This document shows positions 1 through 5,634 of a stretch of 7,126 bases of DNA, in pieces. How positions within the stretch are numbered: position 1 is the stretch's first letter; each line of letters starts with the position of its first letter. Source of the DNA: Candidatus Minthenecus merdequi (lineage in GTDB: Bacteria; Bacteroidota; Bacteroidia; Bacteroidales; Paludibacteraceae); the NCBI GenBank assembly GCA_018064385.1, contig JAGHVI010000232.1, positions 1 through 7,126 of the forward strand. The letters are read 5' to 3'. Below the pieces are notes generated by a model. It was not told the DNA's origin and did no database searches. It worked only from the letters and a program-made list of their open reading frames with translations. The translations under genes were made by a program, and so were the position numbers.

Positions 1-1022
1 TTGCCAGTACCTGGGCTACCATAGAATATGCATGTGAAACATTTGCGCATCTGATGTTTTTCCAAAGATTCAAGCACACTACCCATTCTTTCTTTATTCA
101 TCACTTTGCGTAAACGTTCAACCTGCCGTCTGACATCATCCGAAAAGTAAAGATTTCTCTTTTCTATATTCTCTGCAAGTATCAAGCCGTGTTTTGAATC
201 TTTATTTTCTGCAATGTCAACCTCGTCCAACAAATCAGATATGCACTCTTCCGTGAACGACCATTGGTCTTTGCTCGCCTGTCCGTCATTGAAATTTGGC
301 TCAATTATACGATTGACAATCAGAGGAAAAGAATCAGAACGCAATTGTCGCAGCACACACCTCAGTTTATATTGTATTCCGTAATAGTTTTGCAGGTTAT
401 TGCTGTTAATGGTCGTTACGTTATCTAAAACTCTCTCCTTCAACATAACAAAAAACAGATAGAGAGAATCACAGTCGAGATTCAGTTCCAGAAGTCGCTG
501 TGCCAAATGCAGATGCTGGTTGCTTTTCAGCAGAGAACTTACAAACGATTCGAACAGTTCATCACTTAGTTGGATCCTTGAGTTTGTTGAAACCAGATAG
601 AACACCTCTTCGAGCAACTCGTCAATAGTTAGATTTTTCCTTTGCTTTGACTCAGGCAGATGTCCATCCTGCAAAGAGTGCATCACATCTTTCGCCATCT
701 TGAAAACACTCTGGTTTTCATCATTCTTGAATTTGAAGATAATGCCTCGTTTGATAAAAAAATCCAGTTCACCGAGTACAGAAAGGAGTTCGATAGGTCT
801 CACGCCAAAATGTTCAGCAAGTTCGCTTTGTGATATAAACTCCTCTTCATACATGTCCACAAAAGCTGATAGCAATATTGCCTGAACTGGTGTTTCCAAG
901 CCAAGTTGCTCACGAGCCTTCTCTGCAATTGGCTCGACTTCCTCTGGCATGATTTCTCCCGAATTTTCCGTAAGGATTACCAAGTCTTTCAAGGTATTAA
1001 AAACATTCGTTTTTCTTTTCAT
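1..1022 (-). CDS. AAA-type ATP-binding protein, N-terminal part (3' end beyond the window)
   Basis: An open frame runs from the ATG at 1022 to the window edge without a stop, giving 340 full codons. The last residues visible are FYGSPGTG (about 333-340), and the next, split codon starts AA, as expected for the Walker A lysine. This is a P-loop of the AAA/AAA+ type (GxPGTGK), so the catalytic domain lies outside the window. The 330 residues before it are soluble, with no signal peptide or membrane segment. Residues about 45-100 (ISQSELAEHFGV and following) look like a winged-helix or helix-turn-helix fold, by inspection only. Residues about 100-330 are mostly helical and charged, and I recognise no family there. 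The start is preceded by an A-rich leader typical of Bacteroidota, and a -7-like element lies 39 bases upstream. Its role is unknown. Possibilities include a SpoVK/ClpX-like remodelling ATPase or an ATPase of a defence or plasticity locus; nothing here decides. Confidence 0.8.
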   Translation of the reverse strand, partial: MKRKTNVFNTLKDLVILTENSGEIMPEEVEPIAEKAREQLGLETPVQAILLSAFVDMYEEEFISQSELAEHFGVRPIELLSVLGELDFFIKRGIIFKFKNDENQSVFKMAKDVMHSLQDGHLPESKQRKNLTIDELLEEVFYLVSTNSRIQLSDELFESFVSSLLKSNQHLHLAQRLLELNLDCDSLYLFFVMLKERVLDNVTTINSNNLQNYYGIQYKLRCVLRQLRSDSFPLIVNRIIEPNFNDGQASKDQWSFTEECISDLLDEVDIAENKDSKHGLILAENIEKRNLYFSDDVRRQVERLRKVMNKERMGSVLESLEKHQMRKCFTCIFYGSPGTG

Positions 1023-1060
1023 AGTTTTTTTGGTTTAAATAGTGAGATTGAAATCGGGTG

Positions 1061-1068
1061 CAAAGGTA
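1061..1068 (-). promoter_or_regulatory. Candidate Bacteroidota -7 element for the ATPase gene
   Basis: On the minus strand this reads TACCTTTG, a match to the Bacteroidota -7 consensus TAnnTTTG. It is the same octamer as in the frr promoter and lies about 40 bases before the ATPase start. I find no TTTG at 19-21 bases upstream, so the -33 half is missing or degenerate. If used, it gives the ATPase gene its own transcript with a leader of roughly 30 bases. Confidence 0.5.
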
Positions 1069-1291
1069 GAGCATAGGTGTGCAAGTATTGGGCATAGGAA
1101 TGATTTTTTTTTGAAAAAAGCATATTGGGTTAATAGAATCACCCCTGAAAAGAGTGAGTGTTTCGGTGAAGAGTTGTGGGTTATTTTTTTGTGGTAAAGG
1201 AGTATTTGAGATTGATGGGTTGTACAGAATGAGGCGGGGTTGAAGATTTGGCGAGTGTGAAGAGTGCTGAGAAGTGTTGTCTTATTTATAA

Positions 1292-1306
1292 ATGATTGAT
1301 AATCAT
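1292..1306. repeat. Short perfect inverted repeat, possible operator
   Basis: ATGATT-GAT-AATCAT is a 6-base perfect inverted repeat with a 3-base spacer. It lies 70 bases past the stop of the histidine kinase gene and 270 bases before the ATPase start. The stem is too AT-rich and lacks a T-run, so it is unlikely to be a terminator. It resembles a protein-binding half-site pair and partly resembles Fur-box-like sequence (GATAATCAT), but its distance from any known start makes that uncertain. Confidence 0.3.
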
Positions 1307-1376
1307 ATTCTCTGTCCGTAAGGAGTAGGTTGCGCAATGGTAAGGATTATTTATGATATAGGTAAGGGGGAGGTAT

Positions 1377-2522
1377 TTAATTAATAGAAACACCCTTATT
1401 CAATTCTATACAGAAAGTTGTGCCTTTATTGATTTCGGATTGTTTGACGAAAATTTTTCCTTTGTGGTACTCAGTGATAATTCTGTTGACCAGTGAGAGA
1501 CCAAGTCCCCAACCTCTTTTCTTGGTAGTGAAACCTGGCTTAAAAATTTGTTTGAACAACTTTTTCTCCATTCCCTTACCAGTGTCGCTCACCTCAACGA
1601 CAACCTTTTTCTCCTTGTTGAAAATGTTGAAAGTCAGGGCACCTTTTCCGTCCATAGCATCAATAGCATTCTTGCTAAGGTTTTCGAACACCCATTGCAT
1701 CAATGGTTCACTCATCATCACATTGGTATTTTCGGCATTGCAAATGATTGTATAGGAAACATTTTGCGATGTTCTGCCTTTCATATATCTCACTGAAGAT
1801 TCGATGACTTCACGTAGGTCTTTCATTTCCAGTTTAGGTGCGCTACCAACTTTGGAGAACCTTTCTGCAATAGTTTTAAGTCTGTCAACATCTTTACCCA
1901 TCTCCTCTACATTAGGCGAAGAGTAGGTCATTTTCAGCACTTCCAACCAGCCTGCTAACGAAGATATAGGAGTACCTAATTGATGAGCGGTTTCTTTGGA
2001 CAAACCTACCCATACTTTCTCCTCCTCTCTTTTTTTTTCGACTCTGAAAGCCCAAATCAGCAGTAACATAAACATCACAATCAGGATGCCTTGCAGCAGC
2101 GGGTAGTATTTCAGACTTTTCAGAATCAGTGAATTATCGTAATAAAGATATTGAACATCATCTTGGCTGATTTTAATGACGATAGGTTCACGCAACTCTT
2201 TTATTCTTTTGATTTCCTTATTGAAAAAAGCTTTAGTATTCTTCTCTGGAGGGTTTATATTTCTATAAGTCACCACATTACCATCTCGGTCAACGACAAT
2301 CACAGGAATGGTGTTATTCTGTTCGATAATGAAGAAAGCCAGATCGCTGTAATCCTCCTTGAGCAACTGTTCAGTGGCCTCTGCCCAAACTTGTATTTTC
2401 TGTTTTTCAGCCTCTGCTATATTTTCAGCCACATTGTTAGTGAAGAGCAGGGAAGAGACAATAATCGTCAAAGCGCTGGCGACAATAATCAGTTTTTTCC
2501 AGCCAATTTGCGAGATATTCAT
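1377..2522 (-). CDS. Membrane sensor histidine kinase with HQxGTP H-box
   Basis: This 381-residue protein senses a signal at the envelope and should autophosphorylate on a histidine to control a response regulator, which is not in the window. A first membrane segment spans about residues 10-28. An extracytoplasmic domain of about 110 residues follows, then a second segment at about 140-160. A charged linker leads to the H-box, with H180 in AHQLGTPISSL. The ATPase domain shows the N-box (N281 and N285 in NLSKNAIDAM), G1 (D313 in DTGKGM), an F-like box (FKPGFTTKK) and G2 (GWGLGL, 337-342). The residue after H180 is Q, not the E/D usual in HisKA kinases, while T184 is kept. There is no HAMP domain. 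The ATG lies 3 bases after the rsgA stop, so translation is probably coupled. It is clearly a histidine kinase; the stimulus and partner are unknown. Confidence 0.95.
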   Translation of the reverse strand: MNISQIGWKKLIIVASALTIIVSSLLFTNNVAENIAEAEKQKIQVWAEATEQLLKEDYSDLAFFIIEQNNTIPVIVVDRDGNVVTYRNINPPEKNTKAFFNKEIKRIKELREPIVIKISQDDVQYLYYDNSLILKSLKYYPLLQGILIVMFMLLLIWAFRVEKKREEEKVWVGLSKETAHQLGTPISSLAGWLEVLKMTYSSPNVEEMGKDVDRLKTIAERFSKVGSAPKLEMKDLREVIESSVRYMKGRTSQNVSYTIICNAENTNVMMSEPLMQWVFENLSKNAIDAMDGKGALTFNIFNKEKKVVVEVSDTGKGMEKKLFKQIFKPGFTTKKRGWGLGLSLVNRIITEYHKGKIFVKQSEINKGTTFCIELNKGVSIN

Positions 2523-2525
2523 TGT

Positions 2526-3440
2526 TTAATGACGATATTTTCCATCGCCGATATCTTGGCGAATGGCTAAGTAATTCTGGTATCTTGAGATAGCTATTTG
2601 GTGATTTTGGACAGCCTTGATGACAGCGCAACCTGGTTCGTTAGTGTGAGTGCAGTCAGAAAACCTGCATTCTTCGGCAGTCTTGAAAATCTCGGGGAAA
2701 AAGTGGCTTATTTCGTTCTCCTTCATATCAACGACACCAAAGCCCTTGATGCCAGGAGTATCAATGACATAGCCATTGCGGAACTCATACATTTTGCTGA
2801 AAGTTGTGGTGTGCATACCCTTGTGGTGAGCGGTAGAGAGATTGCCTATACGTGTTTCTGCTTCAGGCACAAGTCTGTTAATAATAGTGCTTTTACCTAC
2901 ACCAGAATTTCCAGAAATCAAAGTAATTTTGCCAGCCAACAACTCTGCCAGTTCGCTCATGTCAGAATGATTGTCTCCTGCCACGAGTCTTATAGTTCTG
3001 TATCCTATGCTATTATACAGGTACTCAAAGTTTTCGACAAACTCAAAATCCTCATTAAGCAACAAATCGACCTTATTCAAACATAGCACAGTAGGGATGC
3101 TGTAAGCCTCGGCGGTAGCCAAAAACCTATCTATGAACCCGAGGTCAGTCTCGGGTTCACGGAAAGTTATCACCAGCAAAGCTTGGTCGATGTTAGCACC
3201 AATGATGTGCAACTGTTTGCTAAGGTTAGTAGGACGGCGGACTAAATAATTTCTTCGGTCGTAAAGTTTAGTTATAAAACCAGTAGTTGGGTCAAAATCC
3301 ACCCAATCGCCAACAGTTAGGGGGTTTGTGCTTTTGATGCCCTTAATTCTGAAGTTACCTTTAATCACGCCTGAGTAGAGTGTACCTTCGGATATTATAC
3401 CGAAATCGACACTTCCAGTTCTGATGATAAGACCTTTCAT
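2526..3440 (-). CDS. rsgA: RsgA, circularly permuted GTPase of small-subunit maturation
   Basis: RsgA (YjeQ) is a cytoplasmic GTPase that binds the 30S subunit late in assembly and checks the decoding centre. The 304-residue protein has the family's order. An N-terminal OB-fold covers about residues 1-65. The permuted G domain then shows G4 first (NKVD, 122-125), G1 next (GNSGVGKS, 177-184), a G2 threonine region (AHHKGMHTTT, about 204-213) and G3 (DTPG, 227-230). The C-terminal zinc site is C258, C263, H265, C271. The length is normal and all motifs are intact. Its ATG overlaps the frr stop by one base (TGATG), which makes the start very likely and implies translational coupling. The pairing with frr links ribosome recycling and 30S quality control in one transcript. 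Confidence 0.98.
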   Translation of the reverse strand: MKGLIIRTGSVDFGIISEGTLYSGVIKGNFRIKGIKSTNPLTVGDWVDFDPTTGFITKLYDRRNYLVRRPTNLSKQLHIIGANIDQALLVITFREPETDLGFIDRFLATAEAYSIPTVLCLNKVDLLLNEDFEFVENFEYLYNSIGYRTIRLVAGDNHSDMSELAELLAGKITLISGNSGVGKSTIINRLVPEAETRIGNLSTAHHKGMHTTTFSKMYEFRNGYVIDTPGIKGFGVVDMKENEISHFFPEIFKTAEECRFSDCTHTNEPGCAVIKAVQNHQIAISRYQNYLAIRQDIGDGKYRH

Positions 3441-4003
3441 CAGATAGTCATTATCTCCTTTTCTTTAGCAGCGAGGAGGCTATCAATTTTTTTGATATAA
3501 TTGTCGTGAATTTTCTGAGCTTCAGCTTCGCCGTCCTTTTCCACATCTTCAGGGAGACCATTTTTGATTTCCTTCTTCATTTTATCGATAGCATCGCGGC
3601 GAGCGTTACGGATAGAAACTTTAGCGTCCTCGCCCTCCTTATTAGCTTTTTTAACCAACTCGCGGCGGCGTTCTTCGGTTACAGGAGGGAAACAGAGTCT
3701 TATCACTTCACCATTGTTAACAGGAGTGATGCCAATTTCGGAATTTTGGAGTGCACGCTCTATAGGTTTGAGCATAGATTTCTCCCAAGGTTGGATTTGG
3801 ATAGTCTTAGCATCAGGTACTGTAACGTTAGCTACGCTGGTGATTGGTGACATAGTACCATAGTAATCCACGCGAACGGGGTCAATAATTCTTGCCGAAG
3901 CTTTGCCAGCGCGTATGTGAGCCAGTGTTTCGTCAAGGTACATAATTGTAGCCTCCATGTCGTCAGTAGCTTTACTGATAAAGGGTTTCACTCTTTCGTC
4001 CAT
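3440..4003 (-). CDS. frr: Ribosome recycling factor
   Basis: Frr works with EF-G to split post-termination ribosomes so the subunits can be reused; it is cytoplasmic and usually essential. The 187-residue protein matches the family's usual length (about 185). Hallmarks include the N-terminal helix with RAGKASARIIDPVRVDYYG (31-49), the beta-rich domain with ANVTVPDAKTIQIQPWEKS (58-76), and the basic C-terminal helices with PPVTEERRRELVKKANKEGE (106-125) and VSIRNARRDA (129-138). The ATG at 4003 is the natural first start and sits about 40 bases from the -7 element of a strong promoter. It is the first gene of the frr-rsgA-kinase operon. Its stop overlaps the rsgA start. Nothing is unusual in the sequence. 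Confidence 0.99.
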   Translation of the reverse strand: MDERVKPFISKATDDMEATIMYLDETLAHIRAGKASARIIDPVRVDYYGTMSPITSVANVTVPDAKTIQIQPWEKSMLKPIERALQNSEIGITPVNNGEVIRLCFPPVTEERRRELVKKANKEGEDAKVSIRNARRDAIDKMKKEIKNGLPEDVEKDGEAEAQKIHDNYIKKIDSLLAAKEKEIMTI

Positions 4004-4043
4004 AATATTTCAGTTATTAATTTGTTAAAATGGTTTTGAAGTG

Positions 4044-4074
4044 CAAAGGTAAACAAAAAAACTGAATGTGCAAA
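4044..4074 (-). promoter_or_regulatory. Promoter of the frr-rsgA-kinase operon
   Basis: On the minus strand, TTTG (4074-4071) and TACCTTTG (4051-4044) are separated by 19 bases, which fits the Bacteroidota housekeeping promoter TTTG-N19/21-TAnnTTTG. Transcription should begin a few bases downstream, leaving a leader of about 35 bases before frr. No internal promoter is evident before rsgA or the kinase gene. Confidence 0.8.
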
Positions 4075-4090
4075 AAAAATCATCGAAAAA

Positions 4091-4122
4091 TTTGCTTAAT
4101 TGGGGAAAAAAACTTATCTTTG
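4091..4122 (+). promoter_or_regulatory. Promoter of the polyferredoxin / aldo-keto reductase operon
   Basis: TTTG (4091-4094) and TATCTTTG (4115-4122) are 20 bases apart, an exact fit to the Bacteroidota promoter consensus. It faces away from the frr promoter, with the two -33 elements only 16 bases apart, so both may be touched by the same regulator or compete for polymerase. The leader to the ATG at 4148 would be about 20 bases, A-rich, with no clear Shine-Dalgarno sequence. Confidence 0.8.
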
Positions 4123-4147
4123 CGACATAAAAAAATAACCTCTCAAT

Positions 4148-5602
4148 ATGCTTAGATTAGTTCGTATAGTATTACAGATTATTTCGATTATCTGTTTGAC
4201 ACTACTTTTTCTTGATTTTTCGGGAACTCTTCAGCCGTGGCTTGGTTGGCTTGCCAAAATTCAACTGCTTCCAGCAGCCCTTCATCCTGCGCCAGTAATT
4301 TTATTTGCGCTTGTGCTTGCGACCTTTGTTTTTGGCAGGCTATACTGCTCAGTAGTTTGTCCGATGGGAATAGTTCAGGATTTCTTCAACTGGTTAGGGA
4401 TGAAAAAAAGTCGCAATCATTTTCACTATACATCAGAAAATAGATGGCTACGCTTCATTGTGTTAGCAGTTTTCATTGTATTATTCATAGTTGGGCTTTC
4501 TTCATACGCTGCATTAATAGAACCTTATAGTATATACGGGCGAATTTCGAATAACTTCTTTGCGCCGCTTTACCGATATATAAACAACCTTGTGGCAGAA
4601 TATGCAGTTTCGCACGATTCGTTGGCTTTTTACAATGTAGATAATTCATTTGCGCCAAGTCTTATGTTGTATATATCGGGAGGTACATTGTTAATGTTTG
4701 CTGTGGTATCTTTCTTTGCCGGACGTTGGTGGTGTTCGAATGTATGTCCTGTTGGGACAGCGTTGTCGTTAGTTTCGCGTTTTTCGCTATTTCGTCCAGT
4801 CTTTGATACATCCAAGTGCAATGGTTGTAAATTGTGTGCGCATAGATGCAAAGCATCGTGCATAAACCCTCAGGAGCATAAGGTAGATATGTCCAATTGT
4901 GTAGTTTGCTTTGATTGTATAAAAAACTGCCGTCAGGGGGCAATATCCTTTGGATTTCGTAAATATACGAAAAGTTCGAGTTCGGCTGACACATCACGTC
5001 GTAATTTCATAACAGGAGCGGTTGCTCTTGGTTCGCTTTCGGCAGTAGATGCTGTGGCTAAAACGGTAGATGGTGGGCTTACGATAATTGAGGATAAAAA
5101 ACCTCCTAAGCGAGCAGTTCGTCTGATTCCTGCCGGAGCACTGTCGATAGACCATTTTGCACAGCACTGCACTGGGTGTCAACTGTGTGTGTCGAACTGT
5201 CCTAACAAAGTACTACGTCCTTCGATGGCACTTGACTCGTTTATGCAACCTGAGATGTCGTACGAATTAGGATATTGTCGTCCTGAGTGTACACGTTGTT
5301 CGGAAGTTTGTCCTACTGGAGCGATACGACCTATTGTGCGTATTGAGAAATCCTCAACTCAGATAGGTCATGCAGTCTGGATAGCAGACAACTGTGTGGT
5401 AAACACCGACAAAGTGTCGTGTGGCAATTGTGCGCGTCATTGTCCTGCAGGGGCAATAACAATGGTAGAGCAAGGGGGCTATGAGATACCAGCCATAGAC
5501 ACAGAACGTTGCATAGGTTGTGGAGCTTGCGAACATTTATGTCCTGCGCGACCATTCAGTGCAATCTATGTAGAAGGGCACAAAGACCATCGTATCATTT
5601 GA
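4148..5602 (+). CDS. Membrane polyferredoxin, NapH-NapG-like fusion with internal Tat motif
   Basis: This 484-residue protein probably carries electrons across or along the membrane. The N-terminal half resembles NapH. It has about four membrane segments (near 5-25, 47-66, 101-123, 171-191), a CX3CP motif after the second and fourth (C67-C71, C196-C200), and two ferredoxin motifs (C224/227/230/234 and C251/254/257/261). At 283-289, SRRNFIT followed by a hydrophobic stretch forms a twin-arginine-like signal. The C-terminal half then resembles NapG, with four [4Fe-4S] motifs: C341/344/347/351, C377/381/384/388, C416/425/428/432 and C455/458/461/465, each ending in CP. In nitrate reduction NapGH moves electrons from quinol to the periplasm, and a similar job is inferred here, but no napA or napB is present. 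The first two ferredoxin motifs lack the usual proline after the fourth cysteine. It lies 12 bases before the reductase gene, its likely electron partner. Confidence 0.9.
   Translation: MLRLVRIVLQIISIICLTLLFLDFSGTLQPWLGWLAKIQLLPAALHPAPVILFALVLATFVFGRLYCSVVCPMGIVQDFFNWLGMKKSRNHFHYTSENRWLRFIVLAVFIVLFIVGLSSYAALIEPYSIYGRISNNFFAPLYRYINNLVAEYAVSHDSLAFYNVDNSFAPSLMLYISGGTLLMFAVVSFFAGRWWCSNVCPVGTALSLVSRFSLFRPVFDTSKCNGCKLCAHRCKASCINPQEHKVDMSNCVVCFDCIKNCRQGAISFGFRKYTKSSSSADTSRRNFITGAVALGSLSAVDAVAKTVDGGLTIIEDKKPPKRAVRLIPAGALSIDHFAQHCTGCQLCVSNCPNKVLRPSMALDSFMQPEMSYELGYCRPECTRCSEVCPTGAIRPIVRIEKSSTQIGHAVWIADNCVVNTDKVSCGNCARHCPAGAITMVEQGGYEIPAIDTERCIGCGACEHLCPARPFSAIYVEGHKDHRII
4994..5059 (+). other. Internal twin-arginine signal segment within the polyferredoxin
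   Basis: Codons 283-304 encode S-R-R-N-F-I-T and then a short, weakly hydrophobic run (GAVALGSLSAVDAVA). This resembles the Tat consensus S/T-R-R-x-F-L-K, but it lies in the middle of the protein rather than at the N-terminus. If the four upstream membrane segments place this site in the cytoplasm, it would be oriented to export the four-cluster domain that follows. Confidence 0.65.
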
Positions 5603-5610
5603 GTTAATAA

Positions 5611-5634
5611 TATTATGGATAATATTATGGATAG
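5611..5634 (+). repeat. 12-base tandem duplication carrying two in-frame ATG codons
   Basis: TATTATGGATAA is followed directly by TATTATGGATAG, a 12-base unit repeated with one mismatch. Each copy holds an ATG in the same frame (5615 and 5627), so the aldo/keto reductase can start as MDNIMDRRKF or MDRRKF. Both starts leave the Tat motif intact. The repeat lies across the translation start. Confidence 0.85.

Larger units (their letters stand above)
1023..1376. other. Intergenic region of 354 bases without a convincing gene
   Basis: This gap separates the end of the histidine kinase gene from the start of the ATPase gene, both on the minus strand. It is AT-rich, with homopolymer runs (T runs near 1106 and 1184). 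It holds the candidate -7 element at 1061-1068, a perfect short inverted repeat at 1292-1306, and a 7-base direct repeat GGTAAGG at 1339-1345 and 1361-1367. A 100-codon minus-strand frame at 1035-1337 crosses the candidate promoter and has a low-complexity, family-less translation, so I do not call it a gene. I see no strong terminator hairpin for the upstream operon and no tRNA or rRNA. Confidence 0.6.

Noticed and set aside
1035..1337. Minus-strand frame of 100 codons in the gap between the kinase and ATPase genes
   Set aside because: It crosses the candidate ATPase promoter, has no recognisable family or domain, and its composition looks like translated AT-rich spacer.
1339..1367. Direct repeat GGTAAGG at 1339 and 1361
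   Set aside because: Two 7-base copies in low-complexity spacer are likely chance; there is no array or associated gene, so no CRISPR or iteron reading is justified.
2151..2570. Plus-strand frame of 139 codons opposite the histidine kinase N-terminus
   Set aside because: It is antisense to the kinase and the end of rsgA, with no promoter or domain of its own.
2437..2631. Minus-strand frame of 64 codons across the rsgA-kinase junction
   Set aside because: It is in a different frame from both genes and overlaps their coding sequence; both real genes are well supported.
4148..5602. Assignment of the polyferredoxin as a nitrate reductase subunit (NapH or NapG)
   Set aside because: The architecture is similar, but no napA, napB or napD is present and the partner is an aldo/keto reductase, so the gene symbol would mislead.
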